NCBI GenBank assembly: GCA_015059715.1
Contig: SUZV01000007.1
Coordinates: 1-64,000 of the forward strand
Direction of reading: 5' to 3'
Origin: Rikenellaceae bacterium
Lineage (GTDB): Bacteria; Bacteroidota; Bacteroidia; Bacteroidales; Rikenellaceae
Length of the DNA: 64,000 nucleotides
Positions 1 through 7,217 of this stretch are shown here, one piece after another. Every line of letters starts with the position of its first letter. The stretch's first letter is position 1. The notes under the pieces were generated by a model, which was not told the origin of the DNA, made no database searches, and saw only the letters and a program-made list of their open reading frames with translations. The position numbers and the translations under genes are program-made.

Positions 1-13
1 AACGTAGTAAGAA

Positions 14-274
14 ATGGCACACAAAAAAGGTGTTGGTAGTTCTAAGAACGGCCGTGAGTCAGAGAGCAAGCGACTCGGTGTAAAGCTTTTCGGTGGTCAG
101 TACGCTAAGGCGGGTAACATTATCGTTCGTCAGCGAGGCACAGTACACAACCCAGGTGAGAACGTGGGTATGGGTAAGGACCACACTCTTTTTGCTTTGG
201 TTGACGGCACAGTTAGCTTCTGCAAGAAGGCTTCAGGTAAGTCATACGTTAGCGTAGTACCAATGGCAGAGTAA
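14..274 (+). CDS. rpmA: 50S ribosomal protein L27
   Basis: Ribosomal protein L27 of the large subunit, whose N-terminal tail reaches the peptidyl-transferase centre. The 86-residue product starts [14 protein letters not shown] and has the family's conserved core ([17 protein letters not shown], then GxGxDHTLFAL). The length is normal, and there is no cleavable N-terminal extension of the Firmicutes type. It is usually the second gene of an rplU-rpmA operon; rplU would lie just left of the window. A rho-independent terminator follows about 35 bases after the stop, so this is the operon end. Confidence 0.98.
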   Translation: MAHKKGVGSSKNGRESESKRLGVKLFGGQYAKAGNIIVRQRGTVHNPGENVGMGKDHTLFALVDGTVSFCKKASGKSYVSVVPMAE

Positions 275-307
275 TTGCCGGGGCAAGCTAACAAGATTTA
301 CGAAAAT

Positions 308-343
308 GGGGGATGACAAATTAAATTTGTCGTCCCCTTTCTT
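308..343 (+). terminator. Rho-independent terminator after rpmA
   Basis: A 13-bp stem (GGGGATGACAAAT paired with ATTTGTCGTCCCC, one G-T pair) with a 3-base loop is followed by TTTCTTTT. It lies just downstream of rpmA in the right orientation. Confidence 0.85.
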
Positions 344-345
344 TT

Positions 346-425
346 CGTCTTAATGTCCTATTTTTTAAGTTAATAGGACATTAAGACCATAAGACATTAA
401 GAGGTCGGGTATCACAACAAAACAA
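346..425 (+). repeat. Intergenic repeat, copy A (inverted relative to copy B at 2982-3073)
   Basis: This stretch carries a perfect 12-bp stem (TAATGTCCTATT at 351-362 with AATAGGACATTA at 372-383), then the strings TTAAGACCATAAGACATTAAGAGG and TATCACAACAA (the first spanning 381-404). The same series of motifs reads on the opposite strand at 2982-3073 with moderate divergence. No coding capacity is visible. It looks like a dispersed non-coding repeat family. Confidence 0.6.
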
Positions 426-458
426 GGGACTCCCGAAAAACCGCTGTTTAGCCCCGAA

Positions 459-496
459 TAATAAAAGAGGGCAGCGCGATGAGTTTGCGCTGCCCT
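459..496 (-). terminator. Terminator downstream of tRNA-Arg
   Basis: On the minus strand a 10-bp perfect stem (AGGGCAGCGC with GCGCTGCCCT, 468-477 and 487-496) is followed by CTTTTATTATT. It starts 4 bases past the encoded CCA end of tRNA-Arg. Confidence 0.85.
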
Positions 497-500
497 TGCG

Positions 501-575
501 TGGTAGCCCCTCCGGGACTCGAACCCGGATTTAAGGTTTAGGAAACCTTCGTTCTATCCCTTGAACTAAAGAGCC
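501..575 (-). tRNA. tRNA-Arg (anticodon CCT)
   Basis: A cloverleaf reads on the minus strand from 575 to 504, with an encoded CCA at 503-501. The anticodon stem AAGGT/ACCTT encloses the loop TTCCTAA, giving anticodon CCT (reads AGG). The T arm is CCGGG-TTCGAGT-CCCGG. The acceptor stem contains several G-T pairs. A Bacteroidota promoter precedes it and a terminator follows, so it is a single-gene unit. Confidence 0.93.
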
Positions 576-600
576 ATTGTGGAGAGCCACCTTCGGATGG

Positions 601-630
601 CAAAGATAGTGAAAAATTGCTAAACACAAA
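601..630 (-). promoter_or_regulatory. Promoter of tRNA-Arg
   Basis: On the minus strand the -7 box TATCTTTG (608-601) is preceded by TTTG (630-627) with an 18-base gap. This fits the Bacteroidota housekeeping promoter, and it sits 25 bases upstream of the tRNA. Confidence 0.7.
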
Positions 631-954
631 GACAATAATCCAAATTATTAGCCAAACAACAGTTCAAAAACTCCTCAAACACCCCACATCTTAAACCAAA
701 TTGTCCAAATTAGTGCTACACTACTACAAATAAACACACCTCTACAACAAGCACCAGGCCGAAAAATAGAACTTATTAATAGACATTGTGGCATATTTAA
801 AATGCCATTAGGGAAAAATTTTAACAATTTTATCCCTCACAAATATTAACGTATATATCTATACACCAATATCTTATTACACGCACATCGAACTAACGAG
901 AGAATATAGGATGAGAAAATCAGTTGAATGTTTTTTTATTTGCAAAAAAAATCA
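631..954. other. AT-rich intergenic region with two adjacent palindromes
   Basis: No gene is visible. It holds two back-to-back inverted repeats: TGGCAT/ATGCCA (789-794 and 802-807), and AGGGA...TCCCT (810-814 and 833-837) with AAAATT/AATTTT inside. They lie about 120-150 bases upstream of the likely promoter of the acyl-CoA ligase gene and could be operators or a weak terminator. Function is unknown. Confidence 0.4.
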
Positions 955-962
955 TATATTTG
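955..962 (+). promoter_or_regulatory. Putative -7 box for the acyl-CoA ligase gene
   Basis: TATATTTG matches the Bacteroidota -7 consensus and lies 39 bases before the ATG chosen at 1002. I could not find a -33 TTG at standard spacing, so this is a moderate call. It argues against the upstream TTG start at 924, which would precede the promoter. Confidence 0.5.
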
Positions 963-1001
963 TGTTATCAAAAGCACATAATTTCAAAACCAAGATATTA
1001 T

Positions 1002-2705
1002 ATGTTGGAAAGAAACTTAATCAAGATTTACGAGCAGAGTTTTCGCAATAATCGCGAAATGTCTGCCCTGACAGACTACTTCAAGGGCGAAACATTCTCA
1101 TACTACGAAGTCGCTAAAGAGATTGCCAAACTACACCTTTTATTTAAAGAGGCTGGCATCGAGCAAGGCGATAAAATTGCCCTCATAGGCCGCAACAACA
1201 CCCGTTGGTGCATAAGCTACATAGCGACAATAACCTATGGCGCAGTGATAGTACCTATACTCCAGGACTTCAACCCTAACGACGTAATCAACATCGTAAA
1301 CCACTCGGAGAGTAAGCTACTATTCCTTGGCGATAACTTCTGGGACGACATCGAGGGCGACCAGATACCCGCCATCAAGGCCGTATTCTCGCTCACAGAC
1401 TTCCACGTGATATACGAGAAGGAGGGCAACAAGCTCACATCATTTATGAGCAACATGCTCATGCACTACCGCGAGGCCTACCCCAACGGCTTCAGCATTG
1501 AGGATATCAAGTACCCAGAGATAGACAACGATAAGGTCTGCCTGCTCAACTACACATCGGGCACAACAGGTTCATCTAAGGGTGTTATGCTCACCGTAAA
1601 CAACCTTACGGGTAACGTATGCTTTGCAATGGAGATGGAGAATCCCGAGAACGGCACACACTTCTTCCGTAAGGGTGGACGTACACTCTCGTTCCTGCCA
1701 CTGGCACACGCCTACGGCTGCACCTTTGACTTCCTCGCACCCTTGGCTTGCGGCGCACACATCACACTCCTCGGTCGTATCCCATCACCAAAGATTTTGG
1801 TCGAGGCGATGAAGATTACACGCCCCAATATCGTATGCTCAGTACCCCTCATCCTTGAGAAGGTATACCGCAAGAGCATACTTCCACTCTTAGAAAAGGG
1901 CCCAATGAGTATCGCCATGCGTATTCCTCTTATCAACACCGCGATATACTCAACTATCAAGGCCAAGCTCATCGAGCAGTTTGGTGGCTGTGTTGAGATA
2001 TTTATCGTCGGTGGCGCAGCCCTCAACCGCGAGACTGAGGACTTCCTCCGCAAGATTAAGTTCCCTCTCACCGTAGGCTATGGTATGACCGAGTGCGCAC
2101 CACTTATCAGCTTCGAGCTGCCTACACTCTTCAAGGAGGGCTCATGTGGCCGTATACTACCGCCTAAGTACCTTGAGGCCAAGATTACCTCACGCGACCC
2201 AAAGAGCATACCTGGCGAGCTCCTTGTGCGCGGTGAGCACGTCATGAAGGGTTACTACAAGAATGAGGATGCTACAAATGCCGTACTCGACAAGGATGGC
2301 TGGCTCCATACGGGTGATATGTGTACTATGGACGATGATGGCACACTCTACATTCGTGGACGTTGCAAGACAATGATTCTCTCAGGCTCGGGACAGAACA
2401 TCTACCCCGAGGAGATTGAGGAGCGTCTTAACAACCTATACCTCGTGGGCGAGTCACTCGTTATCGAGAATAATGGCCGCCTCACAGCCCTTGTCGTTCC
2501 CGACTATGAGCTTGCTACGGCCGAGGGTATCAACCTCGATAACCTACAGGAGATTATGGACAAGAACCTCCAGCAGCTTAACAGCATGGTTGCTTCGTAT
2601 GAGAAGGTCGCCAATATCGTTATCCACCGCGAGGAGTTCGTAAAGACACCTAAGCGCAGTATCAAGCGTTACTTGTATAGTGCCGAGCGTCTAAACCTAA
2701 ACTAA
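1002..2705 (+). CDS. Long-chain acyl-CoA synthetase-like AMP-binding protein
   Basis: ANL-superfamily adenylating enzyme of 567 residues that probably activates fatty or other carboxylic acids to acyl-CoA through an acyl-adenylate. Visible motifs are the AMP/P-loop signature NYTSGTTGSSKGV, VGYGMTECAPL, the hinge region TGDMCTMDDDG-YIRGR and a late lysine region (VKTPKRSIKRY). I chose ATG 1002 (MLERNLIK) rather than an in-frame TTG at 924, because a -7 box lies between them and the first 26 residues look like translated leader. It is monocistronic: tRNA-Arg is on the other strand and a terminator follows. The acyl substrate cannot be read from sequence. Confidence 0.88.
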   Translation: MLERNLIKIYEQSFRNNREMSALTDYFKGETFSYYEVAKEIAKLHLLFKEAGIEQGDKIALIGRNNTRWCISYIATITYGAVIVPILQDFNPNDVINIVNHSESKLLFLGDNFWDDIEGDQIPAIKAVFSLTDFHVIYEKEGNKLTSFMSNMLMHYREAYPNGFSIEDIKYPEIDNDKVCLLNYTSGTTGSSKGVMLTVNNLTGNVCFAMEMENPENGTHFFRKGGRTLSFLPLAHAYGCTFDFLAPLACGAHITLLGRIPSPKILVEAMKITRPNIVCSVPLILEKVYRKSILPLLEKGPMSIAMRIPLINTAIYSTIKAKLIEQFGGCVEIFIVGGAALNRETEDFLRKIKFPLTVGYGMTECAPLISFELPTLFKEGSCGRILPPKYLEAKITSRDPKSIPGELLVRGEHVMKGYYKNEDATNAVLDKDGWLHTGDMCTMDDDGTLYIRGRCKTMILSGSGQNIYPEEIEERLNNLYLVGESLVIENNGRLTALVVPDYELATAEGINLDNLQEIMDKNLQQLNSMVASYEKVANIVIHREEFVKTPKRSIKRYLYSAERLNLN

Positions 2706-2721
2706 TAGGTTGCAGCATATG

Positions 2722-2757
2722 ATGAGGGTGACTAAATGGTCACCCTCATTTATTTTA
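2722..2757 (+). terminator. Terminator after the acyl-CoA ligase gene
   Basis: The 11-bp perfect stem ATGAGGGTGAC/GTCACCCTCAT (2722-2732 and 2739-2749) is followed by TTATTTT. The core GAGGGTGAC...GTCACCCTC recurs in other terminators of this window (46707, 47677, and a diverged form at 15101). Confidence 0.88.
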
Positions 2758-2832
2758 GTTGTATTCTGGAGATTCGGTTAATAACTGCATACAGCCTTCA
2801 ATATGGTAAGGTTAATACTCAATCGTAAATCT

Positions 2833-2962
2833 CGATAGGGAGCGGTGTTGTGCCCTGTGGTGACTGCTAACGTGTTGCTTCACCTATCGGTGACAGCTAA
2901 AGCTGTAGGGGTAGTGCGCAGGCCTTAAGCCTGCTAAAGAGTAGTTCGCTCGCTGTGCGAGC
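2833..2962. repeat. Array of short hairpins in an intergenic region
   Basis: Three GC-rich hairpins follow one another: ACAGC/GCTGT (2893-2906), GCAGGC/GCCTGC (2918-2934) and GCTCGC/GCGAGC (2948-2962). Each is followed by a similar spacer (AGGGGTAGT, then TAAAGAGTAGT twice). An outer pair CGATAGG/CCTATCG (2833-2839 and 2883-2889) precedes them. No reading frame fits. It could be a REP-like array or a structured RNA. Confidence 0.45.
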
Positions 2963-2981
2963 TAAAGAGTAGTCGAAGGGT

Positions 2982-3073
2982 TTGCGTTGTTGTGATACTC
3001 GACCTCTTAACGTTTTATGGTCTTAATGTCTTATTGTCATAAAAAAAATAAAGACAATAGGACAATAAGACGA
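2982..3073 (-). repeat. Intergenic repeat, copy B (inverted relative to copy A at 346-425)
   Basis: Read on the minus strand this gives TATT-rich hairpin arms (CTTATTGTC/GACAATAAG at 3030-3038 and 3061-3069), then GACATTAAGACCATAAAACG, TTAAGAGGTCG and GTATCACAACAA. That is the same order as copy A, so the two copies form a diverged inverted pair around the acyl-CoA ligase gene. Confidence 0.6.
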
Positions 3074-3144
3074 TAGGATGGTTGCGGACAAGCACATCAT
3101 TTACGACTGAGCCATCATTACCTCCATTACATTTTCGCAGACAC

Positions 3145-3206
3145 ACAAAAAAACGACCTACATTTCTGTAAGTCGTTGATTTTTATTGCGGTGCGTAGGG
3201 GACTCG
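3145..3206 (-). repeat. Partial duplicate of the tRNA-Asp 3' end plus its terminator
   Basis: This is identical over 62 bases to 3454-3515, which contains the terminator and the 3' end (acceptor strand and part of the T arm) of tRNA-Asp. Identity stops inside the T loop, after GACTCG on the plus strand. The rest of the tRNA is absent here, so this is a fragment in direct orientation 309 bases from the intact copy. Confidence 0.9.
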
Positions 3207-3222
3207 GACGGCGATAGCCGAA

Positions 3223-3436
3223 GAGCCGATACCATTAATAAGCGCAGGCATTATGCCGAGCAATAAATCTACCCTATCGGCTCAACCCCTCTTCTGTGAG
3301 CAGACCGCTACGCAACAACCATTTTAGATAATGGAGGCGACACTGCCGTAGGCAGACACTAATGGGGTTGGTGGCTGGGTGCTTGCACACTTAGACATCC
3401 AACCCCATTAGTAGTAGAACGTAGTTCATCGCCTCC
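3223..3436. other. Structured segment between the two tRNA-Asp 3' ends
   Basis: No gene is present. Long inverted repeats are visible: GAGCCGATA/TATCGGCTC (3223-3231 and 3275-3283) enclosing GGCAT/ATGCC; and GGAGGCGA/TCGCCTCC (3333-3340 and 3429-3436) enclosing CTGCC/GGCAG and the 14-bp perfect arm ACTAATGGGGTTGG/CCAACCCCATTAGT (3358-3371 and 3399-3412). This could be a small mobile-element remnant or a structured RNA. Confidence 0.5.
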
Positions 3437-3453
3437 AAAATATTTTTACATAT

Positions 3454-3486
3454 ACAAAAAAACGACCTACATTTCTGTAAGTCGTT
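3454..3486 (-). terminator. Terminator downstream of tRNA-Asp
   Basis: On the minus strand, AACGACTTACA pairs with TGTAGGTCGTT around a GAAA loop and is followed by seven T residues. It lies 12 bases past the tRNA 3' end. An identical second copy lies at 3145-3177. Confidence 0.88.
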
Positions 3487-3497
3487 GATTTTTATTG

Positions 3498-3571
3498 CGG
3501 TGCGTAGGGGACTCGAACCCCTGACCCCGTGCGTGACAGGCACGTATTCTAACCAGCTGAACTAACGCACC
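3498..3571 (-). tRNA. tRNA-Asp (anticodon GTC)
   Basis: Reads on the minus strand from 3571 with acceptor GGTGCGT/ACGCACC and discriminator G (3498), as usual for tRNA-Asp. The anticodon stem CGTGC/GCACG holds the loop CTGTCAC, giving GTC. The T arm is AGGGG-TTCGAGT-CCCCT. CCA is not encoded, unlike in the tRNA-Arg gene. Its 3' end is the crossover-like point of the 62-base duplication at 3145. Confidence 0.95.
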
Positions 3572-3619
3572 AAAACCTTTAGAACCTCGCAACCGAGCCT
3601 TTATCTCTCGATTGCGTTG

Positions 3620-3650
3620 CAAAGGTACTACAAATTTTTAAATCTGCAAA
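3620..3650 (-). promoter_or_regulatory. Promoter of tRNA-Asp
   Basis: Minus-strand TACCTTTG (3627-3620) lies 19 bases downstream of TTTG (3650-3647), an exact fit to the Bacteroidota consensus, and about 49 bases upstream of the tRNA. Confidence 0.78.
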
Positions 3651-3677
3651 TTTTTCTACAACTTTTTTTGAAAAAAA

Positions 3678-4214
3678 TTACTCTTTTTTAAAGAACGAAA
3701 ACTGAACACTACCGTAACTTCTTTGTTGCCAGAAGTTTGGATGCTCTGAAAAATCTTTATCCTTAGAGTGCTCAAATATAAGTATTCCATCGTCATTAAG
3801 TAGGTCGCGCTCGAAAACCAACGAGATAACCTCCTCGCTACCATCAAGGTCGTAGGGGGCATCCGAGAAGATAAGGTCGAAACGCTTGCTACAACTCTTA
3901 AGATAGAGGAACACATTGGCCTTGACAGCGTAGAAATTCTCGAACTTAAGCTCTCGTGCCGTCTGGCGAATAAAGTTATGATGTACGCTATTTATCTCCA
4001 CCGAGGTGACACTACGCGCCTGGCGCGACGCAAACTCATAACTTATAGAGCCTGTGCCCGAGAAGAGGTCCAACACATCCAACTCCTCGAAGTCAACAAG
4101 GTTGACAAGGACATTAAAGAGGTTCTCCTTGGCAAAGTCCGTCGTAGGTCGAGCCCTAAGGTTTCGCGGGGGCATAATGGTACGACCACGATATTTTCCA
4201 CTTATAATTCGCAT
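3678..4214 (-). CDS. rsmD: 16S rRNA (guanine-N2)-methyltransferase RsmD
   Basis: A 178-residue class I SAM methyltransferase that would methylate G966 of 16S rRNA during 30S assembly. Family signatures are the N-terminal MRIISGKYRGR, RPTTDFAKENLFNVL, and the SAM-binding DLFSGTGSI. The active-site motif IV, normally (N/D)PP(Y/F), reads SDAPYD here (residues about 116-121): the first proline is alanine, and I confirmed the codons (GAT GCC CCC TAC). It lies 29 bases after the DUF3822 gene, the usual Bacteroidota arrangement. The frame is intact from start to stop. Confidence 0.93.
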   Translation of the reverse strand: MRIISGKYRGRTIMPPRNLRARPTTDFAKENLFNVLVNLVDFEELDVLDLFSGTGSISYEFASRQARSVTSVEINSVHHNFIRQTARELKFENFYAVKANVFLYLKSCSKRFDLIFSDAPYDLDGSEEVISLVFERDLLNDDGILIFEHSKDKDFSEHPNFWQQRSYGSVQFSFFKKE

Positions 4215-4243
4215 ATAAACAACTATTATCAGCTATACACCTA

Positions 4244-4858
4244 TTACACCTCGCCACCCTGACACAGCGTAATACTCTTAAAACACCCCTTAGTTAGGCG
4301 CGCAATACGATCGGTATCACCCTTCGCGCGCGCGTACATATTATATATGCCATACGCACGGTGAAGAGTCTCGAAAACAAAGAGTATATCACCATCGCTC
4401 TCGACCCTCAGAGCCTCGGCAAAGCGCAAACCTCCGTCGTACACCCTCACATAGAGTGTATCGCTACCAAGCTCGAAGAGCGTGCCACGCTCAAGAGGCT
4501 CACCGACAAGTAGCGGAGAGGTAAAGACGACGCCCTTAGCGACCCTCTGTAGGATAGCCACAGCATCGCTACTTACGGCCATAACTGCGACAATGCCATC
4601 AACAGGTCTGCTACATACGACACTCTCGTCACTTGCAACACTGATGGCCAGGTCGCCAAGATGTCGAGATAGATTATCGCCATCTACATAGGCCTCGGGG
4701 ACAAGGGCAGTCTTATGGGTATCTACGACAACCTCGACCTCGGCACAGCGGCGCATATCGGCCCACACGCTATCGTCGGTACCCTCAACCTCCTTTGAAA
4801 AAGTATGTCCACCCGACCCGAGCCAGATGGACACCTTATTAACTGAAGTACTACTCAT
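4244..4858 (-). CDS. DUF3822 family protein
   Basis: A 204-residue protein that resembles the DUF3822 family, found next to rsmD across Bacteroidota. The family is thought to have an actin/hexokinase-like ATPase fold, but its role is unknown. Supporting features are the position directly upstream of rsmD, the length and the N-terminal IWLGSGGHTFS strand. No signal peptide or membrane segment is seen. The start is only 2 bases after the stop of the upstream gene, indicating co-transcription. The assignment rests on context as much as sequence. Confidence 0.7.
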   Translation of the reverse strand: MSSTSVNKVSIWLGSGGHTFSKEVEGTDDSVWADMRRCAEVEVVVDTHKTALVPEAYVDGDNLSRHLGDLAISVASDESVVCSRPVDGIVAVMAVSSDAVAILQRVAKGVVFTSPLLVGEPLERGTLFELGSDTLYVRVYDGGLRFAEALRVESDGDILFVFETLHRAYGIYNMYARAKGDTDRIARLTKGCFKSITLCQGGEV

Positions 4859-4860
4859 AA

Positions 4861-5655
4861 TTAGTTTGTCTTACCGCCCCAGTTACCTGCCTCGTTGGTT
4901 GGCTCCTCAAGGCTACCGAATGTAACACCGAAGAACTCAAGGTCCATAGGTATTGGGTGAGCATCACCAATCATATACTTCTCGGCACGAGTTACTGTAG
5001 CCTTAAGACCGTCTGCCTTCATCTTCTTCATATCCTCGTTAGCCTCTGAGTGGTTGATGAAGTACTGGAAGCGGTCGTTAAGCTCGTTCCAGAACTCCTG
5101 GTTGTAAGTATCGGTATCGATAAACTTGATATAAGGAGCGTGGCAGCGGATAAGGTGGGTACGGTAGCTACCTACCTCGTAAGTTGCTGTATCGAGCTTA
5201 AACTCCTCGGTATCGTTTGTAAATGGGATATAACGAAGCTCGCGAATCTGCTCCTCGTCAAGACGACATACGCCGAAGTCGTCATCGAAGATAGTGTCAC
5301 GTGCTGGTACTCGCACTACGCGCTCATTCTTCCAATTCTTATCCTTACGCAACTCAGCAAGAATCTCGGCATTCTTGAGGTTATTCTCATCGTAAATCTG
5401 GCTACGATACTCCATAGTGCCGTTAAGAGCAAAGTCAATAAGCTCGTCCCAGTTTGTTGTAAACTTCTTATTAGGGTTAGAGTCGCGATAAGCCTGAACA
5501 AGCTTAATGATGTACTCCTCCTTCTCGATAACAGCGGCCTGACGGCTCTTGAAGTGCTGCTCGAAGTTGATAGGGGTTGCAAGCATTGACCAGATCCAGT
5601 AAGTAAGACCTACAACTGCTGCCAACAGAAATAAAGTAATGACTGTTCTTTTCAT
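4861..5655 (-). CDS. Membrane-anchored protein of unknown function
   Basis: A 264-residue protein with a single N-terminal hydrophobic segment (about residues 4-26, TVITLFLLAAVVGLTYWIW) and no lipobox or clear signal-peptidase site, so probably an inner-membrane anchor with a periplasmic body. The body is charged (EKEEYIIKLVQAYRDSNPNKKF, a helical stretch near residues 45-66). It heads an operon with DUF3822 and rsmD (2-base and 29-base gaps). Similar proteins occur beside these genes in other Bacteroidales. No function can be assigned. Confidence 0.75.
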   Translation of the reverse strand: MKRTVITLFLLAAVVGLTYWIWSMLATPINFEQHFKSRQAAVIEKEEYIIKLVQAYRDSNPNKKFTTNWDELIDFALNGTMEYRSQIYDENNLKNAEILAELRKDKNWKNERVVRVPARDTIFDDDFGVCRLDEEQIRELRYIPFTNDTEEFKLDTATYEVGSYRTHLIRCHAPYIKFIDTDTYNQEFWNELNDRFQYFINHSEANEDMKKMKADGLKATVTRAEKYMIGDAHPIPMDLEFFGVTFGSLEEPTNEAGNWGGKTN

Positions 5656-5714
5656 TTTAGTTATTTATTATTAAGTTTGTATCGGTTTTTAAAACATAGT
5701 AAATACGGCACGTT

Positions 5715-7130
5715 ATGCTTAGCACACATATTTCGCATCAAATTTACGCAAAATTATCATTCGACGCAACTTTTAACCAAAAAAAAATAATAGAAAAGTT
5801 GTCAAATTGGATTGCCGAGGATGATTACAACCAAATATTCTTGCTCAATGGCTATGCTGGTACTGGCAAGACAACAATCATTGCAGCCCTCGTGGGAGCT
5901 CTTAAGGAGCTGGGTATCAAAACCATACTCCTCGCCCCTACGGGGCGTGCCGCAAAAGTGCTATCGCACTACTCGAAGAGCGATGCCTACACAATACACA
6001 AGAGGATATACCGCGAGCGCACTATAACCGACTACGAGTCGAAGTTCTCGCTCGACTACAACAAGGAGCGTGGTGCGATATTTATAGTTGACGAGGCATC
6101 GATGCTATCGTCATCGTCGTCAGCCGAGGAGACAACATTCGGCTCTGGCGACCTACTCGATGACCTTGTACAGTACGTACGAAGTGGAAAGGAGTGTAGG
6201 CTAATGTTGGTTGGTGACGATGCTCAGCTACCCCCCGTAGGCGCAGACTTTAGCCCTGCGCTCGACCCAAGCTCGCTACTACCCTATGGCGATGTGGTAT
6301 ACGGCACGATGGACGAGGTGGTACGACAGTCGCACGACTCGGGCATACTCTTCAACGCCACGATGCTTCGCTGCATGCTCGAAAACCGCCTATTCGAGAT
6401 ACCCCACTTCGATATGTCATACCCCGACTTTAAGAGCGTCGAGGGTGGTGAACTACTTGAGACACTGCAAGATTGCTACGACAGATATGGACGCGACGAG
6501 ACCATTGTCATCACGCGCTCGAACAAGCGTGCCAACCGCTACAACGAGGGAATACGTCGCTACAACCTCTCGGCCGAAGAGGAGATAGAGAGTGGCGATA
6601 TGCTAATGGTTGTAAAGAACAACTATCACTATGCGGAACGCGATAAGGAGTCGCCTATGTCCTTCGTTGCCAATGGCGATGTTGTGCGCCTTCGTAGGAT
6701 ACGACGTTTCGAAGATTTCTACGGCTTTAGGTTTATCGATGCTCAAGTTGAGTTTTCAGACTACGACGACTACCAGATGGATGTCAAGGTTATGCTCGAC
6801 ACGCTATCATCCGAATCGCCATCGCTAACACGCGAACAGAGCCGCACGCTATTCTACGAGGTAGAGAAGGACTATCTCGACATCAAGGCCAAGGCCAAGC
6901 GTTATAGGGCCATACGCGAGAACCCCCACTTCAATGCCTTTCAAGTAAAGTTTGCCTACGCCGTAACATGCCACAAGGCCCAGGGTGGACAGTGGAAGGC
7001 GGTATTTATCGACAGATGCCTATTCGGCGAAGAGTCGATGACAAAGGATATGCTCCGCTGGCTATACACCGCCATAACACGAGCTACAGAGAGGGTATAC
7101 TTAGTAAACTTTGATGAGCGGTTTTTCTAA
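5715..7130 (+). CDS. RecD-like ATP-dependent DNA helicase
   Basis: A 471-residue superfamily 1B helicase. Motifs are Walker A GYAGTGKTT (residues 46-54), motif Ia APTGRAAKVL, Walker B FIVDEASML, motif III VGDDAQLPPVG, and the C-terminal UvrD_C_2 region TCHKAQGGQW with motif VI YTAITRATERVYLV. It lacks the long N-terminal region of RecD/RecD2 and has no RecB/RecC partner nearby, so it belongs to the short stand-alone group common in Bacteroidota. It is divergent from the operon ending in rsmD, with only 59 bases between starts, so the promoters must overlap. Confidence 0.88.
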   Translation: MLSTHISHQIYAKLSFDATFNQKKIIEKLSNWIAEDDYNQIFLLNGYAGTGKTTIIAALVGALKELGIKTILLAPTGRAAKVLSHYSKSDAYTIHKRIYRERTITDYESKFSLDYNKERGAIFIVDEASMLSSSSSAEETTFGSGDLLDDLVQYVRSGKECRLMLVGDDAQLPPVGADFSPALDPSSLLPYGDVVYGTMDEVVRQSHDSGILFNATMLRCMLENRLFEIPHFDMSYPDFKSVEGGELLETLQDCYDRYGRDETIVITRSNKRANRYNEGIRRYNLSAEEEIESGDMLMVVKNNYHYAERDKESPMSFVANGDVVRLRRIRRFEDFYGFRFIDAQVEFSDYDDYQMDVKVMLDTLSSESPSLTREQSRTLFYEVEKDYLDIKAKAKRYRAIRENPHFNAFQVKFAYAVTCHKAQGGQWKAVFIDRCLFGEESMTKDMLRWLYTAITRATERVYLVNFDERFF

Positions 7131-7162
7131 TCGTGTAACAACGTTTGGTATAGAAAAAAATT

Positions 7163-7192
7163 TTGTAGTTTAAAAACCATTGAGTACCTTTG
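7163..7192 (+). promoter_or_regulatory. Promoter of mutS
   Basis: TTG (7163-7165) and TACCTTTG (7185-7192) are separated by 19 bases, an exact fit to the Bacteroidota promoter, 25 bases before the chosen ATG. Confidence 0.8.
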
Positions 7193-7217
7193 CGAGGTTA
7201 TAAATAGAGTGCAACAA

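Noticed and set aside
924..1001. Extended N-terminus of the acyl-CoA ligase from a TTG codon
   Set aside because: A -7 box lies within this stretch and the translated residues do not resemble the family.
3978..4262. Plus-strand frame opposite rsmD
   Set aside because: It is the mirror of a well-supported gene; the protein has no recognisable features.
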